Shown here piece after piece: positions 44,204 through 55,990 of a stretch of 64,000 nt of DNA. The position numbers were made by a program, and so were the translations under genes. The first letter of the stretch is position 1. Each line of letters begins with the position of its first letter. This stretch comes from Combretum micranthum (lineage: Eukaryota; Streptophyta; Magnoliopsida; Myrtales; Combretaceae): assembly GCA_024138025.1 (NCBI GenBank), contig JAMXBD010001038.1, positions 124,001-188,000 of the forward strand, written 5' to 3'. The notes beneath the pieces are model-generated. The model saw only the letters and a list, made by a program, of their open reading frames with translations, searched no databases and was not told where the DNA came from.

Positions 44204-44799
44204 ATCGAATAAAAGATGGGTGGTCCTTTGATCATCTATCTTTAACAACACGCTCCATTAAAAATATGCCAAATAGGATTATGAGATCGCTTCAAAATTA
44301 TCAATCATCTTCTGTAATTGATCACTAGTAATGACTTGCTCGATAAAGGCACATAACTTCCCAACAATTCTTCATGTATTTCATATTTAGATCATAATGC
44401 ACTAATTTTTATACCATTCCACAAGTTTACATGTTTCTTTAGAACCCTTCTTAAGTATTAAAATTCCGAGGCATGTTCACACTGGGTGTTTTCAATATTA
44501 ACTCCTCAGAAACAACTTTGCTTAGGACTATAAATAAAAAATTCAATGAAATATCAGGAAAACCAAACCTTGGTTTCTGAATCAATGCATACCCTTCACA
44601 ACCATATTCAGGGATCTCATATCCTGATTGGGCCGCGGCATAAAATCTGCTGGCATGTTGTGATTTTTGCATTCAATTTTACACTTAATGTTGATAGATT
44701 GGCATGTATCTACATACATAAAAATATGAAAAATGGGGGGAAGAAAAAAAGAGGAGCAGAATATGGAGCTCAGTTCAAAAAATGAAGGTAAAAAATGCT
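44204..44799 (-). other. 3' flank of the RLP gene
   Basis: Probably includes the 3' untranslated region of the minus-strand RLP. A 73-codon minus-strand frame at 44451-44672 has no family I recognise. I could not fix a poly(A) site. Confidence 0.3.
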
Positions 44800-47700
44800 T
44801 TAAGAAGATGAAGAAGCAAAAGATGAAGATGAAGAAATGGTTGGTGAATCATAGCATGTACATCTTGGATCATGAACGACTATCTTCCTGACGATGTCAA
44901 TTTTGGAACAGAAAACACAATATCTCCCCCAAGATTCTTCCCCCTCTCCTCCTTCTTCCAAGCAATCGTCATCGTCCTCCTCACCATCAGATGTTTCCTT
45001 TGCCTCGATTTCACGCTCTCTCCAAGTGGTGTATGACAATCCCACTAATGGAAGAATTGCATTCAGGAATTTATCCACAAGATCATCATACCATATCTGG
45101 GCTCTTGTCCAGAAAGTAAGAGGTGCAACAATCATTGCTGCTCCTGCCCCGAACCCCAGGCCAGTGGTTATGAGCTCCCAATCAAATCCTGCCAGTTCAA
45201 AGCCATGTTTACCAGAAGGTCGTTTGACATTCTTCCCAGGGTTTGAATTATTGGGGATAGTTGAACACGTTTTATTGAGGACCAGCCCACATAATCCTGG
45301 GTTACCTAGATAGGAATCCTCTGAAAATGTTAAAAACTGCCTAACGTCCGGAATCTGCCCATTCAGATGATTATATGAAAGGTTCAGGAATGAAAGGAAA
45401 ATGAGTTCTGAAAGCTGTTGGGGTATTATCCCACTTAAGTTGTTGTTGGAGAGGTCTAAGGATTCAAGCTGTTGCAACTTTCCTAATTTTTCCGGTATTG
45501 ACCCTGAAAAATTGTTATGCGACATGTTGAGGAAATAAAGTGCTTTGAATTCTCCAACCTCTCCTGGGATCGACCCCGTGAAATTGTTGCTTGATATGTC
45601 GATTGCTGTGAAGACTGTTAGGATTTTCACAAGTTCTAGCTGGAATCCTCTGATGGTGACACTCACTGTATCCTGGTAATGGAGTCCACTCAGTCGGAGG
45701 AATGGATATTGGAGATGATTCAGATACTCATTGCTCTTCATTGCTTCCCAGGTCTTCAAACGATCTGCCGGCACCTCACCGGTAAATTCGTTTGAAGATA
45801 TATCAATGATTTGAAGCATTTTCCAAACACCTTTCTCAGGACATCCAATTTTCCCACTGAAGTTGTTTGACCTCAGTACAAGGACACGCAAAGTGGGTAT
45901 ACGCTTCAGCTGGCATGGGAATTTACCATTTAACTGATTTTTTCCAACGTCCAGAACCTCTAACATATCACAGTTTCCTAAAGAGTTAGGAAGCTCTCCT
46001 TCTAAGTGATTTCCATGTAGATCCAAGGTCTTCAAACCTGCTGGGATATTGGGGATGCTGCCCTGCAACCCATTATTCCGTAGATTCAATACCTTAAGAG
46101 TCGTCATGTTCACTAAGCAGCGAGGGAGAAATCCTGTCAAATTGTTATCAGATAAGTCAAGCACTTGAAGATACCCAGCCTTGCATATCGAGTCTGGGAT
46201 GGGGCCGGTTAAGTTATTCCTTGATAAAGAAAAGAAGATACTGACATCCAGTTTAGCAATAATGTTCTCTGGCTTCACAAAGCTGAAACTGTTCCTTGAG
46301 TAATCCAGATATGTCGCTAATGGAGGCAAGGGCAAAATTTTACCTCCGAGATTGTTGGAATGAAGATCAAGAATGCTTAAGGAAGTGAGATTTATGATGG
46401 GAAGAGAGGATTCCATGTGCAGTAAATTGCATGAAAGATTGAGATACAGAAGATTTTTAAGCCCTGAAATCCAGTGGGGCATCAATCCTTTGATATGATT
46501 ATCTGATAGGTCTAGATTCACCAATCTGGATTGGGTTGCCAGAAAATCAGGAAATGCTCTTAACTGACAGGAAGCTAACCTCAATGTTGTAAATTGGGAA
46601 GACAGAGCACTTATACTAGTGCTATTAATCACCAAGTTGTTATGGGAGAGATCAAGATTGGAAAGATTTTTGAGTTGCTGAAAGTTTTCCATGTTAAACG
46701 AGCCATTGAAATTATTGAAAGAAAGTGAGAGAAGCTTGAGCCTTCTGAGTTCAGACACAAATGATATTGGTCCATATAATTTGTTGGCAGACAAATCAAT
46801 AGTGTCCAGTGCAGAGGAAGGGTTGGCTAAAGATCCATTCAGCGTACCTGAAAACTGGTTGCTGGCCAGTTGTATCTTCTGAATCGATGGAAGGTTAAAC
46901 AAAGACACGGGAACGCTACCGTTCAAGGAATTGTTCCGCAGATCAATATTCACAAGATTCTTAAGCTTTTCCCAACGTGTAGAGGTGATTGGACCTGTGA
47001 GACTATTATGAGGCAATATAAGTTGGGTCAGATTCCTGGACAAACTGAATGATGGAATTGGACCGACGAAACTATTAGAAGAGAAGTCCAGATAAACCAA
47101 TTGTGAAAGGTTTCCCATTGTGTTTGGGATCGATCCATTGAAATGGCAACCGGCCAACTCTATTCTGGATAAATCATTAAGGTTTCCTATTGAACTTGGC
47201 AATATACCTGAAAAGTTTGTATAGCTTAATACCAGAGTTTGAAGAGAACTTTTCTCAGGAAATTCAGGCATATAACCTTGAAGGTTGATGTTATTAGATA
47301 AATCCAGAATTTTCAATGTGGTTGTTAACTGTAAGATTTTAGAAGGAAAATTTCCATGCAAACCAGAATTAGTTACACGCAAAACGGTTAAATTGGAGAA
47401 ACTGGCAAAGAAATCAGGAATTGAGGACAGATTGTTGTTACTGAGCTGAATAACTGATAAAGACCGAAGTTTCGAGAGGGATGAGTCAATAGGACCTGAT
47501 AAGAAACAGCCAGACATGCTCAACACCTGAAGATTCTCCAGTGGAGAACTCGATAAAGCTTCGTACCATTCCACTCCACTAGCAGATATGTTGACACCAT
47601 CTAGATACAATTCTTTTAGCTCTGTGAACTTCTCAACAAGCATCTTTAGATTTGGATTCTCAAGTTTCAAATAAGTCAATCCTAGGAAACCGAATGTTGA

Positions 47701-48165
47701 CAAATCAAGAACTTGTAGCCTTGTCAACCTAGACATCTCAGCAGGAACCTGCCCGGTGAAACCACAATTGGATAGATTCAGATTCACTAGTTTGCTGAGA
47801 TTACCGACTCCAGATGGAATATGAGAAGAGTTGAAATTATTATATGCCAAATTAAGGTTCTCAAGATACTGCAACCGGAACAGATTCGATGAATTGTTGA
47901 TACCAGTGATTATTGATTCGCTGCTGAGGTCCAGACCAACAACCTGTCCGTTTTTGCATTCAACACCAGCCCAAGAGCTAGAATTCTGAACCCATGTCAC
48001 CAGTTTAGTAGACAGAGTCTCATCAAAACGGAGGCTGTTCTTCAAATCAAGCAAGAGAGTTTTTTGGTCCATTGGACATTGCCCAGAAACCAAAATTTTG
48101 TGTGTGCCCAAGAAACTGGAATATAAAACAATAAAAACAGGCCATATAATCAAGGAATGTCTCAT
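44800..48165 (-). CDS. LRR receptor-like protein, Ve1/Ve2-type
   Basis: An intronless 1121-residue frame. Residues 1-28 are a signal peptide, ending before Q29. An LRRNT cap follows with C30 and C70, then about 30 extracellular LRRs to about residue 945 with many LxxLDLSxNxLSGxIP-type repeats and N-glycosylation sites. A non-LRR island lies at about 802-850. An LRRCT cap has C959 and C967. One membrane helix spans about 997-1020 and a tail of about 100 residues has no kinase. The YDDL at 1026 fits an endocytosis signal; the tail has an acidic EEDDDD stretch and a CVFCSK cysteine motif. Layout and C-terminus match the Ve-type RLPs, plasma-membrane immune receptors that act with SOBIR1 and BAK1-type kinases. 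The CC pair usual in the LRRNT reads SS here. Ligand unknown. Confidence 0.92.
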   Translation of the reverse strand: MRHSLIIWPVFIVLYSSFLGTHKILVSGQCPMDQKTLLLDLKNSLRFDETLSTKLVTWVQNSSSWAGVECKNGQVVGLDLSSESIITGINNSSNLFRLQYLENLNLAYNNFNSSHIPSGVGNLSKLVNLNLSNCGFTGQVPAEMSRLTRLQVLDLSTFGFLGLTYLKLENPNLKMLVEKFTELKELYLDGVNISASGVEWYEALSSSPLENLQVLSMSGCFLSGPIDSSLSKLRSLSVIQLSNNNLSSIPDFFASFSNLTVLRVTNSGLHGNFPSKILQLTTTLKILDLSNNINLQGYMPEFPEKSSLQTLVLSYTNFSGILPSSIGNLNDLSRIELAGCHFNGSIPNTMGNLSQLVYLDFSSNSFVGPIPSFSLSRNLTQLILPHNSLTGPITSTRWEKLKNLVNIDLRNNSLNGSVPVSLFNLPSIQKIQLASNQFSGTLNGSLANPSSALDTIDLSANKLYGPISFVSELRRLKLLSLSFNNFNGSFNMENFQQLKNLSNLDLSHNNLVINSTSISALSSQFTTLRLASCQLRAFPDFLATQSRLVNLDLSDNHIKGLMPHWISGLKNLLYLNLSCNLLHMESSLPIINLTSLSILDLHSNNLGGKILPLPPLATYLDYSRNSFSFVKPENIIAKLDVSIFFSLSRNNLTGPIPDSICKAGYLQVLDLSDNNLTGFLPRCLVNMTTLKVLNLRNNGLQGSIPNIPAGLKTLDLHGNHLEGELPNSLGNCDMLEVLDVGKNQLNGKFPCQLKRIPTLRVLVLRSNNFSGKIGCPEKGVWKMLQIIDISSNEFTGEVPADRLKTWEAMKSNEYLNHLQYPFLRLSGLHYQDTVSVTIRGFQLELVKILTVFTAIDISSNNFTGSIPGEVGEFKALYFLNMSHNNFSGSIPEKLGKLQQLESLDLSNNNLSGIIPQQLSELIFLSFLNLSYNHLNGQIPDVRQFLTFSEDSYLGNPGLCGLVLNKTCSTIPNNSNPGKNVKRPSGKHGFELAGFDWELITTGLGFGAGAAMIVAPLTFWTRAQIWYDDLVDKFLNAILPLVGLSYTTWREREIEAKETSDGEEDDDDCLEEGGEGEESWGRYCVFCSKIDIVRKIVVHDPRCTCYDSPTISSSSSFASSSS

Positions 48166-48741
48166 TGGAAGTGCTAAGAAGATCTGAGGTTGTTGATGAC
48201 CAAAGAGATGAGAGGACTTGCTTTTTGGATATTAAACTGAAAACCCATCAACATAATCGTCTAGACAAGATCACTGATGTCTTAGTTTTTGGAACCAGAC
48301 AAGATTGTGTGAATGAAAGAAACTGAAGATAGTAGGAGGTAGTTTCGGTAGAAAGAAAAATGGTGTATAGGACTGGTCAGAGCTAGAAACGAGCCGTCAA
48401 AGCAAAACCGCGTCTAGGGTGATGCGTTTACCTAAGTCTAACCCACCCATAGAATAATGTAGACGCGCTTGTATTTTTCGGCTTTTGTTTATTCGTATAT
48501 TGTATTCTGTGGACTTCCCCTTGTATCCCTCTGGTTGGTACTGGTACTCGGTCATGTTTTGTCTGAGGCTGAACTCCACTCGAGGAAGGAAAAATCTTCT
48601 CTGATATTATTCGAAGAATAAAAAATTTTATTAGAAGTGGGATGCCAACTGTAATGAATGATTAATAAGGTCAAATAAAATTCCGGTACTTCATTTGTCA
48701 TGTAAACAAGAATTTCCTCAATGTGATGACTTAGGCAAACA
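48166..48741 (-). promoter_or_regulatory. upstream region of the RLP gene
   Basis: A minus-strand TATACA (48364-48369), about 200 bp upstream of the ATG, could be a TATA box. A TTGAC core (48396-48400, minus) fits a WRKY-binding W-box, plausible for a defence gene but too short to be decisive. A 60-codon frame at 48397-48579 looks like chance. Confidence 0.3.
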
Positions 48742-48750
48742 TATAATTAT

Positions 48751-49536
48751 GGGTAAATTCTATGGGTATCCGAAAATTTTAGAAAATATATGGATCTTCA
48801 AATTTTTTAAAAGTTAACACTTATATTCTTTAAAAATAAGTAAATTACACAAACCTCCCTATAAATTTTAAAAATTGCATAGACTTTCAAATTTTTTCAA
48901 AAATTAATATTTATACCCTAAAAATTAAAGTAATGATGATATGTAAATTTTATTTATTTGGTTTTAACTTGTCATTACATATAATATTTTAATTAATGAA
49001 TGTTTCAAAAAATAATTTCAAAATTTAAATATTAAAAAAATGAGAACTTTTTTAATTTCTTTTTTGCCTTTCAAACCTAGCATCTAAAGAGCAATTTTAA
49101 TAATTTTTTTTAAATAAAAAACAATGTCATGAGATGTGTTTTAACATAATGAAAAACTTTTCTAATATATGTTTCATGCTAAAGTACAATTCTAGAAGAA
49201 AAAAAACAACAATTAACTTTTTTTTTTCTTAAAAATTTAATTTTGTAAAACTATAATAAAAAATTTAAAATATTTTTTATTAAACATATTATATATGTAA
49301 TAGCACGTTGGCACTAACTAAATAAAATTCACATATTATCATAGCATTATTTTTTAGAGATGTAAGTGATGCTTTTGAAAAAAAAAAAAAAATTAGGGAC
49401 CCATGCAATTTTCAAAATTTTTAGGTGAGGTCCAATCAATTTACTTGTTTTTAGGAGGAGAAAATGCTGACTTTTAAAAGACCTGAGGGTCCATGTAATT
49501 TCTAAAGTTTTCAGGAGAAATCCACATAATTTACCC
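48751..49536. mobile_element. Mutator-type MITE, 786 bp
   Basis: Long inverted repeats of about 150 bp start GGGTAAATT and contain AGTAAATT, GGACC-like and AAAATTGCAT words in matching order at 48751-48900 and 49390-49536. The 9-bp flanks TATAATTAT (48742-48750) and TAAAATTAT (49537-49545) differ at one base, the duplication length of Mutator elements. The interior is AT-rich and non-coding. It sits 586 bp upstream of the RLP start codon. Confidence 0.82.
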
Positions 49537-49545
49537 TAAAATTAT

Positions 49546-50117
49546 TAAAATAGATATGGTATTAAGTATTTTAGTATTTTAATGGTTATGGTTGGGTGTA
49601 AATATAATATAAATAATTAAATAAGCAACGCAAATGGTCCCGATTAAAAAAAAATTCGGGAACCATAGAATTTTTTGTCGAGACACCTATGATAAATAGT
49701 TAGAAGAGCTTTTATTTTTATTTAATTTTAATAATTTATTCTTAACTAGTATTTCACTATTAATGTACCATCCCTAATAAAACCCCTCACAAATATAGTT
49801 TAGACCATTATATGTCACGAGCTATTGTGCTGTTTATAATTGAATTTTTATATAAACAGACTGCATAAGGGCATATATTAAGCCAAAACATCTTGTTCAG
49901 CTTTATACCCTAATAAAACCCCTCACATTACACTGAAAAAATTAATATTATATCTAATATACTTCGCACATCCATGCTCGGTCACGAACGGTTAGTTTTG
50001 ATGTGATAGACAAAAGGGTTTAGAATATGCATTGTGTATACAGTGTCCCTTCTAGTGGATGAATATCCACCAACGGCTCTCATAATGAGACAGCAATTGA
50101 CTTCTCCTTATTTACCC

Positions 50118-50154
<37 letters not shown>

Positions 50155-51163
50155 CCATTCAAGCTTCAAGTCCTCTTGGGAATAATTTTGATGAATTGTA
50201 TATATATTTGCTCATTTTTCTTTTGTGTTCATTGTGCTCTTTGTGTATAAAACATTTTTTTTTAAAATTATATATTATAATTTTGGGAAAGAGAAGAAAA
50301 GAATTTGTGTTAGAAGATTAGTATTCATATCATTTATCGCTAGTTTGAATCTAGTAGAAACAAGAAGGATTACTAGATTGGAGACGTATGTTTGTTTAGC
50401 CTGTAAAATAGAACATAGTTAATGATACATCAGAGCTTGACTTGATGTGGGAACTTCGATGCTAAGTTACTAAGCATGTTGTCATAAGAGTGCATATTAA
50501 GTATCGTACGAGTGAGTGTTAAGTATGAGAAAGAGTCCCGACAATATGACCTCTCCTGTGGAGTACGAGGAGAGTACTTATAGTGGACGGATACCTAACA
50601 ATTGAGCACGTTATCACATTATGAGCGAGTAGGTGGTTGACAATGGTGACCGTAGACGAGGGGTGAGTCCACTATTCTACATTTGATCATGCCGAGCCTT
50701 AATGAAGGGAACATGTTGAATAACTCTTGATCAGGTGCTCTCTGGATGCAATTGTGGGTAGTTGGTATTCTATCCCATCTAGCTAATGGGTTGGACTGGA
50801 TTTGAGAAGCACATGAGCTATTTACAATTTTTTTGAGAAATTTTACTTGGACAAAAATTCTCAAATAGGGTTGGTAAATTTCATATTTAGTATTTTAATT
50901 TTTTTTATTTTTTGCAATTTACTCCTCTAAGTTTGAAAGTGTGATTTTAATATTTATAATTTTTTCGAGAATATTTATAATAAATGGACTAACTCTGCTT
51001 AATTAAGCAATTAAGAAAATAGAAAATTTTTAGGTAATTAATTAGAAAATTAGACAAAGTTCAAACATCATCATATCAAATTGATAGTTTTCAGTGGATA
51101 AAGTTTAAGCATCAAATATGACATTCACCCAATAAGCATTTAAAACACTTTTTTTTTTAATTT
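49546..51163. other. unassigned interval
   Basis: AT-rich to about 50430, including a CTTTT/poly-T run at about 50110-50155. From 50440 to 50860 the sequence is more GC-rich and looks like an old transposon interior: TGATACATCAGAGC at 50423-50436 resembles a primer-binding site with a 2-nt insertion. No frame there matches a family I recognise. Confidence 0.35.
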
Positions 51164-51189
51164 AAAACTGTCACGCTTTGAATAGGATC

Positions 51190-52538
51190 TATAATCCCCG
51201 AGAATTTTCATAATAGTATACGATAATAAAATAGAAAAAGTAAACTAGATAGTAAGCTTGGAAACCGATAAAAATCCTAGAATAGATCTATGAGTTATAA
51301 TGAACTCATTCTTAGTTTAAAAACTCGAATAAAAATTTCTTTGACCTTAATAGATACCAAAAACAAGATTTTGTATCTTGAGCTAATAACTCAAGATATA
51401 ATTAGAAGTAGCCCTAAATTTCAAACCTGATAAAATATAGACTATTAATAGAACTTATTGGTATAAAGCAGTAATCCAAAGGTGAACTACTAGGATTATA
51501 AATACGAAGTAGATACTAATACAGATCAATAATTACAATTCTAGATCTTAAATAAAAATTTTGAAACCCACTGTTATACTTGTTAAGGAATTCTAAATCC
51601 ATTAAGACTTAAATCCTAATTTGACATATTGGACCTTAAAAATTTAATTGCATAAGTTAAAATACTAAAAATAACTAATTGTGTAGACTTTAAACCAAAA
51701 ATTTGAATATATAAATAATCGAGAAATTTTATAGAAGCTTAGGTAATTTTACTTGATTAAACATTTACATAATTGTTATAACATACGCATATAAATTAAA
51801 ATTTGTTAAGATAATTTAGTTAACTATATTAAGCAAATAATTAAACAAATCAAACAAATAAAAAAAATAAAAATAAGAATCGGTGCAGATTTGGGATCAC
51901 GGCTGCAACATGCATATCACGTCCCAAACTTAAGCAAATTGGACTCCAAAGTTCAACAAGAAAATGACACTTAAACCAATTAACAAACTCGACATTTGAT
52001 CCTTGTTAAATGCAAGAAAATCCAGCTAAATACAACTTGTGTAGCAGCTATAAAAATGGCTGCAGTTTGGCTCAAACTTTCTGTGGAAGCAACCTCACAC
52101 ACATACACATCCGAGCTCTGATTTGGAGAAATTTATAGGTTTAGTTGAGTTGATTTTTTTGACCAAATAAGCATCAATGAGAGGTCTCTAAATGGACACT
52201 TCAAGTACCAACAATTAGTTAAAAATTAGATGAAGAAATATGTCCAAAAAAACCATGAGAAACTGCAGCAGAATTTGGAATTTTATACCTCAGTTTCCCC
52301 CAGACTTTGACCAGATTTTTGTGCAACTTGAGCCCCAAATTTACACCTATAAATTACCTTAATCAACTAGCAACAAAAATAATTAATGCATTCTAAAAAG
52401 CCACGAAAAATCTATCCAGAATACTTCAAAAATTGTCCTCCAACATAGTTCATTCTCTACTCAAAAATCACACATGTAAACATACATTTTTCAAGCCCAA
52501 AACACCTTCCCTAGCATCCTAACTTTAGCCTAATCTTA

Positions 52539-52570
<32 letters not shown>

Positions 52571-54982
52571 GAGTATCTTAGCTATAGTAGAGTTGCGAAT
52601 AGCCTCTATTATTGCTTCACTTGGATAGCTTTCAAAAACTTCTAAAACAGAGCATAACCTCTATTTTGCTTCCTATATATTATCTAAGTTTAAACACATC
52701 AAAAACCCCAATTCCCTCTTTCAACAACATCAAAAGCCAAGCCAAATAGCTTTTGATTTTGCTTTAAACCAAGCTGAAAATTCAAGCTCAACAAGGTAAG
52801 AAATCTTAGTTAAATTAGTTAACTTCTAATATATCTAAAACTCACTATCCAACCTTTGATATATGTTTGGCTCTTGTCAAGGAAGGGAGTTGGGTATCCT
52901 TTTCCACATCTAACTAAGGTAACTCCTATCCTAGCATTGATTTCTTGTCACATTTATGTATAGACATTAGGTTAGAATGAGTAGTATTAGAGAAGGTTAT
53001 GTGTTTGGGAAGAGTAGTTATTCAATTGATGAATTCAAGCAGATTTATTATTGTTGTATTAGTAATTCTTAGATGTTGAGGGCTATGACAACATCAACTT
53101 AGAAATTTTATAAACCTAAGTCTAGAAAGTTCGGATCTAGTAATGAAGGAGCCAAAACCACGCCCAAATTTCAACTAAACTAGCTTAAATTTATGTTTAA
53201 TGTCCCTAGGACTTAATATGAACATAAAACTTGATAAAACAAGCCTTAAAGGCATGATTAGGAGTTCTACATTACAAGGAAAATAATATGAAACAATTCT
53301 TAGAAATTGACACATGTTGATAATTTCCCAAGTTATGAATAGGATGAGGAAATGAATAAAAGATTAGATAGTGAAATAAGATCCTCTAAATAATACACAT
53401 TTTAATTAAAGAGAGCAGATAAGGTTGACATGCAAAGTAAAATAAATAAAAGGTTACTACTAACAAAGACATTAAACAATGTAAAACTTGAATAGAAAAT
53501 TAATAGAAAAATTTAATTAAGTTCATCTTAGATATAAGAATGAATGATAATTTTAATCAAAAGAAATTTGAATAAATTACATATTTAATGATAAATACCC
53601 TTTTATTATAGAATTAATATCTTCGAAGACCAATATGAGCAATAGGAATTATATCAAATATCAACATGGGACACTTAGACACTCATAGAAATTCAATATT
53701 CTATTTATAAATATTATTGATGAATATTTTCATCTCGATAAGTAATTTTGACACTGTTGAGGACTTTCTAGCTGATTACTAAGACTAAATAGTATGAGTA
53801 GGTGAGTAACTCAGAGTTATTACATTGTTTGTATTTGTAGTTTAGTTGCATTATAAAACAAAAAAAAAATAATAATAATGAACTCATGTTGTATATGGGT
53901 TAAGGGCATTGCTTGCTGTTTGAATTACTTGGTTGCTAAACAATACTAAATAAAAGTGATAATGGAATGCTCCTGAATTTGCTATATGTATAGCATGTTG
54001 ATTGTCTGTATGAAGCTTAAGCACTTTTAACCTGACTAAAAAGTATTGGTATCATAAATAAAATAAACATGCATTGCATAAATTGCATATACAACACTAT
54101 GATTATATGATAGCCTACTACGTGTTAGAATTTCGGTTCTTTGGTAATGCTTAGTTTTTCTAGGCAAGAGGCTATTAGTTCTACATAAGATTACCTTTGT
54201 TTTGTCGATTCCATGGGAACTAACTGGTAATGAAGGACGCCGTCCATAGTATCACTATGAAATGTCTAATACTTAGTGGAGTTTCTAAGGCTTAAAAAAG
54301 GAAATGAGTGCTTAAAACAAAATTAACATGAAGAGATAATTACAGTAAGAATTGTGGCATTCCTATATACTTAGTCTCCCATGGGTAAGTAGATCATAGA
54401 TCAGATTTCTCTGATGAGAGGGCGTAAATCTCTATCTAGTTTGGATTCCAAATTGTCCAGGCTTGTAATTGATCATATACTTGAATGTTGCATTACATAT
54501 GTTTAATAATAACTTGCTTGTTGTGTGATATGTTTTGGTTATTCACTGAGTCCATGGTTTATGCTCACACTCTTACAGTCCTTACAGGTTGACTCTTCAT
54601 CCTTGGTTTGTTGCTTCCAGGAGCTTAGCATCGGTAAGGTTCTAAAGCTAAAAGAATTCTTGGGATATGTTATATGGTGTTGCCTAGTTATATGTATTAG
54701 ATGATTTTAGAATGTCGCTTTTAATATTTGAGAACTTTAGTTATATATCATGGTCTATAATATTTTATTATTAAGATAATAATTAGAAAGATCTATTTAT
54801 GGTAATGTATTTTTAATCGTCTTCATCATTCTTATCAACGCAACTGAAAATGTCCTGTTTTGTTAAACTTATGTCATTTTTCAAGGTAAATCTAGTAATA
54901 ACATGTGTATGTGATACTGTCTAGGCCATCAGATTGTATCATAATATATGTGTTACTACCAGGGTACCCCTGGGGGGTGACA
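51190..54982 (+). mobile_element. solo LTR (copy E) inside F
   Basis: A 3793-bp insertion with perfect duplications GGATC at 51185-51189 and 54983-54987. It ends GGGGGGTGACA; its first base pair reads TA where TG is expected. Its first 250 bp match the reverse complement of the end of copy D, including the long identical stretch around CTCAAGATATAATTA. No primer site or coding domain, so a solo LTR, in the opposite orientation to D. (AT)10 lies at 52551-52570. Confidence 0.85.
54413..54452. promoter_or_regulatory. conserved LTR hairpin module, copy E
   Basis: GAGAG (54416-54420) faces CTCT around the complement of GATTTACGCCC, and TTTGGA (54440-54445) pairs with TCCAAA (54447-54452). It lies about 540 nt from the LTR end, at the same place as in the other copies. 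The pairing is shorter than in A or B. Confidence 0.35.
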
Positions 54983-55990
54983 GGATCAAGCCATGTTCAG
55001 TTTTACCATGTATAATACTTAGTTGTTATACGCTAAGGCTACCCTAAACTATTTATTTATTGTGATCATTGCTATCCAATTTTAGATTCTAAAATTATTT
55101 GATTAGGTTTTGAAAATGTTTTAATTAGGCAATAGAAAAAGAACAAAATATCAAAAGTAGATAAATAGTTATACAAGATATCTGATAAAGAATTTTACAA
55201 AAAAAAAAAAAAAATACAAGTTTGAAAAGACAAACTATAACTTTTATTTAATAAAACACATAATCTCATGTTCCCAGTCACTCTATTAATCAAGCTCATA
55301 TCGATCCATGCCAAACTCGAGATACGCATAAGCATCAAGTCAAAATCACGAGCACCTCAAAAAGGAAAGAATGAGTCAAAGCCTAATATACAGCAACACA
55401 ATCACACACGATATGGCATATGCACCTAGACTATATGCAATACAATAATCAATAGCTTAAGGTTATTATTTAAGATGATTCAAATAACACAGGAGCACTC
55501 ACATTCTGAACAATAATCTTAGGAACGTGAGGGTCCTGAGCAGCAGCAACTGCTTAAGAGGTCAATTTAGGTAACCCGAATACTTATATCTTCTATAGAA
55601 ACATCTAATAATAGCCTTATCTAAGGTTCACAACAGTTACGCATCTCTACTTATCTTAGTCCATGTTACAATCCGGCTCAACTGGTCTCATAAATGTTAA
55701 CCAGATTGTATTACTTCTCTTTGAGTCTAAGTAGACGTTATCCTGATACTGGTTGCATCATCAGCTACCCACCGAGCCACTAAAGATGGCCTAAGCACCT
55801 AACCATCATGTTGGCACTGCCTAACAAGGTTGATACTTCTCGGATCAGATTAAACGACTAAAGGATACTCAAACAATTAATTAAGCTATCTTTTAAGTAT
55901 TAGTTCATTTTAAAATGACTACCTTAACAAGCAACACACAAGTCACTATGCACCTACTATTGAAACGATAAATGATAGAGAATTACAAGT

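Larger units (their letters stand above)
51169..55990 (-). mobile_element. LTR-like sequence F, interrupted by solo LTR E
   Basis: Starts TGTCACGCTTTG at 51169, is cut at 51189 by copy E, and resumes at 54988 with AAGCCATGTTCAG. The part at 55500-55610 matches G (GTCCTGAGCAGCAGC, CCGAATACTTATATCT). Its far boundary is unclear: homology with G fades near 55990, though F could reach much further right. No coding part seen. Confidence 0.5.

Noticed and set aside
44894..45313. 139-codon plus-strand frame
   Set aside because: Antisense shadow of the RLP coding sequence.
50034..50321. 95-codon plus-strand frame with a phenylalanine run
   Set aside because: Produced by a CTTTT/poly-T tract.
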